This document shows, piece after piece, positions 25,601 through 37,600 of a stretch of DNA of 64,000 nucleotides. The stretch lies in NCBI GenBank assembly GCA_031841125.1, contig CM063109.1, positions 23,903,321-23,967,320 of the forward strand, written 5' to 3'. The translations under genes were made by a program, and so were the position numbers. Numbering within the stretch: the stretch's first letter is position 1; every line of letters begins with the position of its first letter. The DNA comes from Acanthococcus lagerstroemiae. Lineage: Eukaryota > Arthropoda > Insecta > Hemiptera > Eriococcidae. The notes beneath the pieces are model-generated. The model did no database searches, was not told the DNA's origin, and saw only the letters and a list, made by a program, of their open reading frames with translations.

Positions 25601-28600
25601 ACCCCGGATTTCTGATCCGACCCCGTGCAGACCACCAAATTTGAAAAAAAAAAAAGAAGAAGAAGGAAATCAGGTCCATTTTCATGAATTTTCCAAATTC
25701 TGTGATTTGTTATTTTTCACAATTTTCATTATTATTCATCTAGAATGTGATCAGGAATTTCCAGAAATCGTTCTTAATTTTAGTAGGTATCTGAGTAGTT
25801 CGAAGACGGACGACATCGAACTATTAATGTTCAGTTTCTTCAGATTTATCAAATTTTCCACCCCCCCCCCGACATTTTTATCCTAATGTTCTTATTATTT
25901 TTTCTAAGGTGAGCACAATCTTCCATGAATCTTAATATCAAATGTCCGAAAACTCATGACATAATTGTCTATTCTGTTAAATTATTCGAATCTCAATACT
26001 CGTATTATTTTTATTTCATCAAAATTCTTGCAAAATTCTTGTCATATCTCACTCATCTTTTCACAGGATGACTGAAGAAATTTCCCAGAAATGAAACTGA
26101 ATTTCCCTATATGAAGTAAAATTAAACTTTTTTTTTTTTTTTTTAATTGTTACCATAACTTTGATTATTTTTACAAAATTTTCGTAAACACAATTTTCCT
26201 CACATCGCATTTAATTCTGTACGATTTGATTGAAGTTTCACGGTATTAAATAAGGGCCGTGTCCCCGTTTTGTAGAATTATTCCAATTTCAAGATTTTTT
26301 CTGTAAGATTCTTGCGTAGCACACTGATTATCTCCTCAGGATTACTGCAATTTTTTACGAATCTGGCTGAATTCTCATATTCTAGAATAGACAAAAGACT
26401 TTTATGATATCAAATAAAATTTATTTTCACCTTTCTCGAATTTTTCGCATTCTCAAATTTTTTAATTTTTCTTTTGAATACCGGTTGTCTGAAGTCTCAC
26501 GAAATAATTTTCCATTTTGTTAAATTATTAGAATTTCAGTATTTTTTGATTCGTAAAAATTCTTATCATATAGCACTCATATTTTTATAATACAGAATGA
26601 GACATTTTTCATGAATACAACTGAATTATTCCTATACGAAGTAAAATCGAACTAGTGGTATCAAATTAATTTAAATTTTTTAATTCGTAGAATTTGTTTT
26701 TGAAATTTTAAGTTTTTTCCTCATCAAAATCGTTGTTATAACTCTGATTATTTATCTGAAATGTGATTACAATTTTCCTAAATCGTTCTTAATTTTCTTG
26801 TATGATTTACTTGAAGACACAAGATGGTAAATAAGATTCAGTTTCCCGCTTTGTAGAATTATTTCCATTTTAAGATATTTTTTTCTTCAAGATTCTTGCT
26901 TAACACACTGATTGTTTCTCCAGGATGACAACTTTCCAGGAATCGACCACCTGAATTCTCATATTATAGTGTGACGAAGATTTTTGATATACTTATCAGA
27001 CTAGGTTTATTTTCAACTTTCTCGAATTTTTTAAGATTTTTTTATTGTTTAAATATTGTTGTCATAAGTCTTTGACCATTCGTCCAGAGCGTGACTACAA
27101 TTATTATTTATGAGCCTTACTCAATTTTCATATACGAGTTATTTAAAGACTTATAATATCAATTAAATTATTCAATTTCCAAATTTCAATTTTTTCCATT
27201 TTTATTTTTCTTCATTTTTAATTCTTTGATTATTGTTTTTTTTTTCGTGAATACAATTTTTTATGAAACTTACACAAATCTCATGCATGAGTTTTTTCGT
27301 AAGACCCATGCGGTGTTACATCAGATTCAATTTTCCATTTTGTCGAGTTATCTAACATTCAAGAATTTTCAACTTAAAAATTCTTATTCAAAATTTATAT
27401 TTTTTCTCAACATTCAGAATTACAAGATTGTTCTATAACCTTCGTTTCGTGCTAGAATGACGTAATTTAATTTATATACAGGTGTCAAAATGACTCAAAT
27501 TTGCCTGGTGCCAGTAAGAGCGGGGTAAGATTAGTACATATATACTGGTGCCACAATAACGTTTGCCTGTACTGGTGCCAGAAAGTACGAGGAATGAGTA
27601 TAGTGTATATACTTTGTAGCATTTTCATTCTTGTGCTTAATTTGCGATAATTTCAGGTCGTTTGTACCTGAGGAGCTTTTACTCAACCAAGGCTCACCGT
27701 TCACTTTTTTGTTAGTCAGTTTGTCTATTCGACCGTCAAATTTCCCGTTCTTCCGATATTTTCCTCGGAATCCCCGGAATCTCCATCACAAAAAGCGAAT
27801 TCAGTGCTCGCTCAGTTATTTTTCAATCAAGGCCGATGCGTGCCCTACGCGCAATAACCCGCCAGCATAGTGAAGTATTTAATTTATACCGGTTGCGATG
27901 AAGAAGGCCTCTTATTTATTGAAGACGCGGTCTGCGTTCAAGAAACGTCAGAATTTCCCACTTCTGGAACGATAATAATTTATTTTACCTGTCAGGGTAT
28001 CAGAATATTATCCTCGGCAGCGCTAGGAATCTGTTCGATTGGGGATCGAAATTTAATCACCGATTTACGACCATTACCCGACCAACTGTCTTCTATTGCC
28101 AAACTACACAAAGCAGTGCCGTTTGAACTTTGGAATGACCATTTTTCAAGTACAAACAGTGGTGACGATCTTCGGGGGGGGGCAGAGAAGTCGAAAACCC
28201 ATTTGAAAATTTGAAATAATCTAGGGCAAGGATCTCCAAACTACGGCCTGCGGGCAAAACGTGGCCCGCGGGAAAATTGTTGGGTGATAAAATATTTGGT
28301 ATTTTGAAAAAATGTATTCCTAGTTTAGAAATTTCAACGTCAACTACAGATGAAATACTCGTCTATTTTTCGCCCTAACAGTTTTTCAACTCCCTTTATC
28401 AAGCGTCAAATTCAAATCAGCTGTTAACAGGCAACTGTGATTTTTTATTACAACCAGCAATATTTCGGGGGGGGGGCAATATTCCATACCCCAAACCCCC
28501 CGGAATATTGCTGGCCTGTCAGGCCTTCTACAGTTTTCAATATGGCCCTTGGACAAAAAAGGTTAGAGACCCCTGATCTAGGTCGTAACACCCACTGGAA

Positions 28601-31600
28601 AATTACAACTGAATACAATTTTCTCCATATCAGACACAGAATTACGCCATGAGTGGGGAGATACTAAGCACCAGGGCTTGGATTTTTAGGCAAGTGTTTT
28701 TTTTCTTTCTAGCCTAGTCTACTCAGTCTATTGAGAATTTCTGGACGAATCAGGAAATTCTGAAACCAATGAGCTAACTTTGATATGGCCTTTTCTGAAC
28801 TAGGTATTTTCCCTCAAAAATGACATTTTCGCCTAAGACTGATGTCTTTAGAGACTTTTGGGACTATTTTGGGTAGAAACCCAATTTTCGAGACTACTTT
28901 GTCAATTTTTAAAACTATCTTACCAATTTTCAATTTTCTGAAAAAGCAATTTTTTAATTAAGAATTTTTGAGAAAAAATTTTTAAAAATTTATTTTACAA
29001 AAAAAAAAGTTGAAAAATCGAATCAATCTTATTATTTGTTGCAATAAAGTAACTTAGTTTGGGAGGAACAGAAATACAAAAATTAGGTTTAGATTAGGTT
29101 TAGTAGGTATTCCAAGACCTTTATAATCTGATACCCATGAAGCCATAGTCTTATAAGGACTTCTTGGGACTATTTTACTGTTTTGAGACTACTTCACTTT
29201 TATAGGGACTTTTCATGGACTACTTCGGTCTTGTTAGAGACCTTTAATACAGGTTTTTTCTTTTCTTTTTTTTTTAGTTTTGAGCGCCTGAAGATCCGAG
29301 CCCTGCTGCTGGGCACAATATTCAGAGGATTTTTTCCTCCGCTTCAATACTTCCCAAGGAGAGCCAAAGGCCTAGACTGTACAATTCTTGAGAAGGGATT
29401 ATTTGATAAAACTTAAATTCCATCCATATTCGACACCGTGGATCATAATTACTTGATAAAGGCACTAAAAAAACAGGGCCTGGGAAAGGGTTCAATCGAA
29501 ATCATACAAAAATGTTATGAAAACTTTGCAGCAAGAATCAATCTTTAAAATGAAAGGAGGAAATTTAACATAGGCATGAGTCCGACAAGGGAATCTTTTA
29601 TCGCCAAACAGCCTCCATTTTTCATTGCTTCCTGCACGTGTACAGAAAGAAGACTCCCTCGAAGACCTATAACGACCAGATATCGTGTAGTCTTCGACTC
29701 ATATTTTCGATTGCAAAATGACTAAATGAGATTAAAACGAAGGTAACTACTGATATAGCTAAATTTCAAAATACTCAACTCATCACAAGCTGAATCACAA
29801 CTCATTTCAGATTTTCAGACACTCCGTGATATGAATATGATAATTGTGACCTGTCACAAGAAAAAGACCCTTAGTGACATCGAAATATTCTAAGGAAAAG
29901 GCCATTAGTTCGATGTTACTAAAGACCTTTTTTTTTCTGACAGGTCACAATTTTGATAAAATCTAAGAAAATTGTGGCCGTTTATATAAAAAGGGACAAC
30001 TTTGTCGGCGAGGATGTCCCCTCTATTCTGAAGCAGGCCCATTCGGTGCGTTTCCGGAATAGGGGGTGCGGTGTCCCGGGGCCAATTTGGCATGCGTGCG
30101 ATCGCCATACGCCCCTCTATCATCGAACTTTGTTGGTGAGAAAAAGACAAGGAAAACGAGGAAAACTAAAAAGTAAAATTTTCAGCAAAAAAAAAAATCG
30201 ATTTTAAGATTAATATGGATTCTTGTACGAAATTCGATGCTCTTTCACATGAAGAAGATTGCAATCTCCAAAAATATCAGCAAATAGTTCTACATCTTCG
30301 ACCATAGAACTTGTAGTGCACATCTAGGAGATGAAAAAATTAAGGTGTGATTTTAGCCGACGACCAAAAAGGGTCACAATAGCTCTCAAACCGATAATTA
30401 TTTACCTAGGGTTGGGCTGAAAACCGGTCTTTTTGACCATTTAACGGAAAATAAAATTTCCCCAACTTTTAAGGTTTTCTAACGCCTTCAATTTTGAGAA
30501 TAGGCAATACATCGTACCAAGATTTTTCAAGCCAGTACTACCAGTTCCCATAGTCAGATTATTTATTCCATCAATTACCATGTCTTGTATAAAATCTCAA
30601 AAATTGTGATTTTTCGTAATCTTCAAAATGACGTAGCCCCTTCAATTTGCTCACAGGCAACTTTTCGTACTCAACTATTTTCTTTTAGTTTTATCGAGTA
30701 CTATACGTGCCAAGCGGGTTCTTGAACGAAGTCGGACGCCTTGTATAATAGTCTATGAAACAGTTTGATCTTTGACAAAAAAATCAACAAAATGTATTCA
30801 AGAAGTTTGAACGCGTTTTTCTCAAAATTGTTTCTCGAAAATTGCGAGATACTTCTTTTTGAATGGATGTAGAGAGATGAATATAGCACACAGGAAGCTA
30901 GAAAAGGTCTCATTTTGTCAGGAATCGAGTCTACTATGTAAACATGTGCCCAACTCAAAAATGATCTGACCAACAAAGTTGACCCTTTTTATAGAAACTG
31001 CCACAATTTATGATTGGTTGACACAGTTCACTGTTACAGTGCTACTAAGTACTCACTGCGACTGGTGCCTGCAGGCTGGTCTACAATAAATTCCCAATCT
31101 TCCCTGAAAATACCTTCTCACCCAAAATTTCTTTCCTTCCCATTTTTTTCCTGGGAATCTTCCCACCGCCCATCACTAGGTGCAAGGATGCAAGTCTAGC
31201 TTGCGTTTGAAAAAGCTCGAACGAGCCAATATTTCAATTTTGATTCAGAGCTAGAGAGGGCGAGGGTAATTTTGTGGTTTTTCTGAACCGGCGGACGGTC
31301 TGTATAGCTCACGTGGAAACTGGTTACGCCTTAGGTCGCAGCACCTGAATTTGAACCTATTCGCATTAGGGCTATTAATTTCTCGACCACATTTGCTCGC
31401 GGAAAAGACAGAGTGAAAATGACTGTTTGCGGTCGCCGACGAATACAAATATTCATAAATGATCTCTTGAACCCGGTTCGGACTACGTAAGAACGTATGG
31501 TACCACGAAACACAAAATATACACCGAAGTCAAAGTCGAGGCCACCCGATAATCCCATAGCATTAACTGGAAGCTCGAACAGAATCAGCCAATTTAAAAT

Positions 31601-34600
31601 ACCGACAGTACGCTCTAAATGGTTCAGGTATGTTAGATGTAACGCGTTCAAACCTGTTCATAATTGAAGCCTGCAATTAGCATATCACGAAGTCAGCCTG
31701 ACCTCTCTACTTCTAGTACATACATAGTTACTTGTAGATACAATCTATAAGCAGCTAAATATAGGCTGAAGCGTCGGGAAGTTAAAGGGGAAGGGGCACA
31801 AAACCTGATTACTTTTTTTTTTTTGCTTAGTTTCTGTTGGAAATCCAATTCTAATTAGGAAAGGGGGCTGAGAGTTAGAAGGCAAGTCTTACAATAAAAA
31901 TTTCAGAACAATCGGGGATAACATACTAGACTTTTTTCAAGTAAGCAGCAGAGAAGGAACGAAGCAGGATCGTTAGATGGTAACTACTGAGAGGATCAAA
32001 AAGTCCGTTCTGAGTGAAAGGGAGGCGAGGGAGGGGTCTATTAACTTCACTCTTATTAAAGAAAAGATATCAAATAACCTATCGATTGGCTGTTTTTACT
32101 TCGCTGAATTTAAACATCCTATCAGATGGAGCAGTTTCATCCATCTCCGATTTAGGCCGTAAAATGAAAATGTTACATGCTTCAAATCAGCGAAAGTGGC
32201 GTGATTTCAAAAATCGAATAAAATATCGATATAAAGATTTGGCTCGTTGATTTTGAGGACTGTCATCGATTTTTGATCAAATCCTAATTTCAGACCCCAA
32301 AATTGAAATATCGTCTTTGAGAGGAATCAAACTCGACTTGACGTGCAGAATTGAACTGTCAAAATACGCATTTTTAAAGGTCATTTTGTTCATGTCCCAT
32401 TAGATGTTTCAAGGGTATAAAACTGAACTTCACAACGAAATATCCTAATTAATTTTGCTTTTAAATTCGAAGTTATTTTCATACACATCGACGGGCAAAA
32501 CCAGCGTTGAATGAAATACAAATCTATGAAAAGACTGAATTTGCACCTCTACTGCATCGCAATGGGTTCGAAGTCAACTTAAAATGGGAAACATTGACTC
32601 CTCCTAAGAAAAATTACAAAGAAATGAAATCTAATTACAGGTCTTTAGTCACTGATCTCAATCACTGTATCAAATTTTTGTACCTAGAGAAATTTAACGA
32701 AATCTAAAACTCACTCCACAGTTCTCTCCCTTCTTTCAATTTTAAAGAGAAAATTTTCGCTTTACGGAAAACTTCTGGCTGCATGAGAACAAAGTCGTAG
32801 CGAAAAACTGATAACTTTTCCATTCGCCTCACAGAAAGTCAAAAGACAAGTTGAGATGGGTAAAATTGACTCGACATCGAGAACCGAGGAAACAAATCTT
32901 GGTCCCGAAAAGAAATCAAGTATGTTGCGAAGATCCCATAGTGTGAAAAAAAAAGGTCACTCTATTCTAGCCACCCCTTCTCCTATCCCCAGAGAGAGGA
33001 GACAATTTTATAAGGCTCTTCAAGTGCTAAAACAAGTCGTACGATTTTGGTCCAGTGGTGGACTGGCTGGCTCTTAGTTTGCTTATCTCGCTGTCTGGAT
33101 GGCTTTGGGGTATTCAGATCTGTCTTGTAGTTTTTCAAATTTGTGGTATCAACCTGTCACAACGATTCTGGCTTCGATGGAGCGGAGGGCAGGTTCTATA
33201 TTGAAAAAGCTAATTATGTACTAAACTGCTACCTGTCGAATTGTTTAAATTCAGCAAATTTGCCCACTGGCCCACTATATTTTTGAAGAAATACATTTTT
33301 CTGATTTGGAGGGGGAAGGGCTATAACCTCTTTTGCACCGTGGCTCTCATTAATTCCTGATATAAATCTAGGGGTGATCAAATATCGTAAGAGTTCACGT
33401 CGAATAAAAATTACAAAAATTTACCAAATCCGACTAGAATTAGTCGAAACAATTTGACCCAAACGTATCAAGAATAACGAAAAACAACTAAAAAGAAAAC
33501 GCATAGTCTAGTGTGATGAAACAATTAAAAACGCGCAAACTCGACTAAATCTGACCAAACTGACCAGAAAAAATCAAAAACCTCTTGAATGAAAAAATCG
33601 ATGAAACTTATCAGCACAAAGACGATCAAAAATAACCACAAACAACCTTAAGAATGTTATATTTGGAATCCACCAACTACTGCAAAACCGCTTCCCCTTC
33701 GAGCACCGTCTGCTGTACCAAGAAGTTCAATTTTCAGAAGTCGATTGCCGCATCCAAGGAAACGGAAATGAGTGCCCTAAAGTAACGCCAGTGTCCCTAT
33801 TCGTGAAAATAACCCGCTGATTGCCTCGGGGTTTCTGACCCCTTGGTGTTCATTCATACCTTGGTTACTAATCACTAATTACTCCGTAAGATTACTCCAA
33901 CTCATCTAGCCGAAACAGGAAGTCACACAATGGGAAAAAAATATTCACTCAGGTTCTCGGAATTGGAATGACTATACCGAAAAGTAAAACCCATAACCGA
34001 CCTGACATCTATCTACAATACCAGTTGGGTGTGCGCGGATATGTCAAAACACGGATGTTGTTCTACTGATAACTTCATCGTACAACATTCCCAAGATTGT
34101 ACCGAATGAGCTTTGGGAATTTCGAGGAACACGAAAAAAGAGAAAAAAATACGTAACAACATATCTAAATGACATCATGATCATGAACGTGAGACGAATA
34201 TAAATCGAGTTCGTTACCCATGTCTTCCGACGCACCAGACCATTCAGACCCATACCGGTGCAGCGAAAACCAGTTCAAAATAACGAATACCGTTGTAAGT
34301 TGTAACCTTGTCCTACGCATACCATCTTGACCTTTTTTACTGACTAATCAGTACGCATAAATTTAAGAATTCCCGATTACGTAAGAATCGGTACCGTTCA
34401 TGTCGAACTAATTTCCCCAATAATTTTTTATTATTGTAGTCAGTCACGATGTGTCGATATCCACACATTCGGTGAATTTGACGGGAACATGAAATCTATG
34501 GGCAATGGCGTCAAAACTGTCAAGTTTTTTAAGGGGTCAAACAATTCTTCCCCACGCCAACGGAAGGGCAGAAATGCATACATCAGCGTAGAAATTTTAA

Positions 34601-37600
34601 ATATGCAAGCCACGAATTAATCCCCCATTTTTTATTGCGTAGTCGGATCAAGATGGGAAAAGGTCATCTTCACGGACGGAGGTCCACTTCACTCCAGCGT
34701 GAAAAAATATTCCCTCTCCTCAAAGCGGGACTGAAACATGCTACTAACTTCGGAAGTTTGAATGACGTGAACAAACCTTAAGCATGTAGTTAAAATATAA
34801 TGTTGAAAAAAAAGAAGGAAAAAAAAATAGAAGAATTTTGGCATGGTTTTAACAAAAAACTAAAGCTAAAAAAATGAATGCATCGTTCGTTCCCTAAACA
34901 CACAAAAAAATCGGGTCAACAGTACGCAGAAGAAATGTAAAATCCGAAATAAGGATTATATATCTATTTTTTATTTATTTATTTTTACAAGACCCACCGT
35001 CAATAGCCCAGTGGTCAATTTTGTCGATCTGACCGAAAACATCGAAATTAATAGAGTATTTTGAGCCACTAAACTCGGAAATGCAAACAGATTTTTAATC
35101 CGACCTCAATATGGATTCCAAATTGGGTTTTTCCCCATTTTTGAAGGATCAGCTTGAATTTGCCGAAAAAATTGAACAGGGTATTGGATTACGGTTTTTG
35201 AACCCCTGAGTTCGAAAATAATCAAATTTTGATCCGACCTTGATTTGGGCGGCTAAAATCCAAATTTGGGTCCTTCAAATTGACCAATTTCACTTAAATT
35301 GTACGATGCATCAGAATAAGGATTCTTCCAGTCGCTGAGTTTGAAAATTTTATCAAATTTTTGACTTGAAGCAATGAGTGATCATAAATATTGTTTAAGA
35401 TATTTATTTGAATACAAATGTTGTAATTTTTTTTTTTTTTTTTAAATAAATACTGACTCAACTTTTTCATATACCTAACTTTGTATCAGAGTCACAGGAA
35501 GGGAATCATGAATGAGGGTACAGTTCAAACTACTGACGATTGACCCTTTTCTTCTTCTTTTTACACAATTTGGAATATCAGAATACTTGATTTTTATTTA
35601 ACCTATAAATTTGACTTTATAAGAATTGCGAAAAGGCGCGCCTTATGCAGGAACATGCAAGTAGTTCAACAAATCGTAAACCTGTAATAATTAGTATAAT
35701 ATGCTACTTCCCGCAAATAATGAAGAAGAACCAATTGCTATTATTGAATTATTGAAAATTGGAACAAAATTTTTTACCTCTAGCTTTGTTATTTTTTAGT
35801 TTATTCATCATTCCTAGTCATTCATATAATTAACATTACTTGACCTATGGAAGAATTTTAAGAAAATACTCGACTTTTACTTTACCACTTGACTTTTTCT
35901 TTGAGTACTTGACTTATTTGACTTACTTGACCCTATAGACACCCTGGCGGAGATTGAGGAGAAGAGTGAGGAAAAAGTTCGAAACATAGTGGTATTATTT
36001 GAATTTTGAACAACCAAAGATAACAATACTTTGCAACAATACACTATAGCTTTATACTGCAGGCAGCTTAAAAAGAAACTCTACCGCTTGCCTCGATTGA
36101 GACAGTAAATGGAAAATTTTTCAGTAGAAAATAAGCCACTTCTCTCCCTACAATCTGAAGAAAAATGGACGTGCTTATTTTCCCGGTCATATACCTTTTC
36201 GTGTAAGCGAACTCTCATTCTTAAAATCTACTTTCAAAATGATGCTAGTGCCCTTCACAATTTCTCGAGGAAAGCAAATGTCCCCCTCCCACACCATCAC
36301 CACTGCATTTTTCACATGAGCTTGAAACAGTAGAAAGGGGTCGTCCAGGAATCATCGACAGGAGGAAGGAGATTTAGCATTTGATTCTATATGTTATTGG
36401 GAGGGATGAAACTTCCATCTAGCCATGACAGCGACTGGTTCCAAATGTCAGAGAACATGTAGAAGTGATATAATTACTTAATACGAGAAGGTGAGGAGTT
36501 GTCAAATAGTTACTGTTCAGTGCAAGAAGAAAAGTCTAACATGAGCAGGAATCGGATTACGTAATATACATACGGCCCTAAGATCAAATAAATGAAGTTT
36601 AACTTTCTTTTCGGACACATGTCAAGGTCAGGACTAGACTCGTTTTTCAATGTTTACGAATTTTTATTTATAATTATTCATGAACTTTCAATGTTTTTGA
36701 ACAGTTACATATCTTTATGATTCAGAATAACTTCATTCATTGTGAAAACACGAAACAAAAAATTATGTACAAAGCTAGAAACAGATCAAGTCTGCTTTTT
36801 AATGTACTCTTTTAAATATTTTAATAGATTTAATGGCAATAGGAATTTCAGGGTTGCAATATGGTTCTCAGAAGTTTGTTCTATCTCTTCACAAAGTATT
36901 ATAGATTTCGCACGATTAGTAGAAACATAGAGTTTTTCTTTCTCTAAAATACTGATAAAATGTACCTGCGACTTCTTTCAAAACGAAAATCGTTGAGTTA
37001 GTATGAAAAGGTGCTATTTGCCAAAAAAAAAAAAAAAAAAAAAAAAAAACAGGTGAGAGGTTTAAGGGGTTTGAATCAACCACAACGAATCTGTTAAAAA
37101 TGGGTTTAACTAAAAATAGTATAGCAATGCTTCAACATTCAATTAGGAACACATATCTCAGAGATGAAAACATTCCACTTTTCTTTTCTTAAACCTTTTC
37201 ATAATAATTATTATTATGAATATTGTTGATAGTGTATTTTTTAACCCATTTTTTTTGGCGTTTCCTGTTGAACTGAGGCAACATTTTATCGTTTACCCTG
37301 TAGTAATTTGGAAATAGTAAAATTCCTTATCCAACGATACCAAAGAGTCACTTTGTGAAAAAATTGCAGATAGCACCTTTTCACACTAACCCAACGAAAT
37401 TATTTTCTTGTTTGTCATCTTAGAGTTGCATTACTCCTGTCTCATTTAGTACAATCATTAAATCAATGCCAAAGATTCACAACAGGTATAACAAAAATGA
37501 AACCGTGACGGGACATTTTTCCTGTAATTTTTATTAACGTCATCCATTCAAGAAAAACGACCATATCCAAAAAAGTATCTAATATACAGAATCCTAAAAG

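Noticed and set aside
24710..27600. GGTGCCAGAA words at both ends taken as one large transposon
   Set aside because: Similarity is limited to short words, and no terminal repeats or target duplication could be found.
32856..33077. 73-codon basic ORF with RRSHSVKKK
   Set aside because: Looks peptide-like but has no family match, no splice context, and lies in intron DNA.
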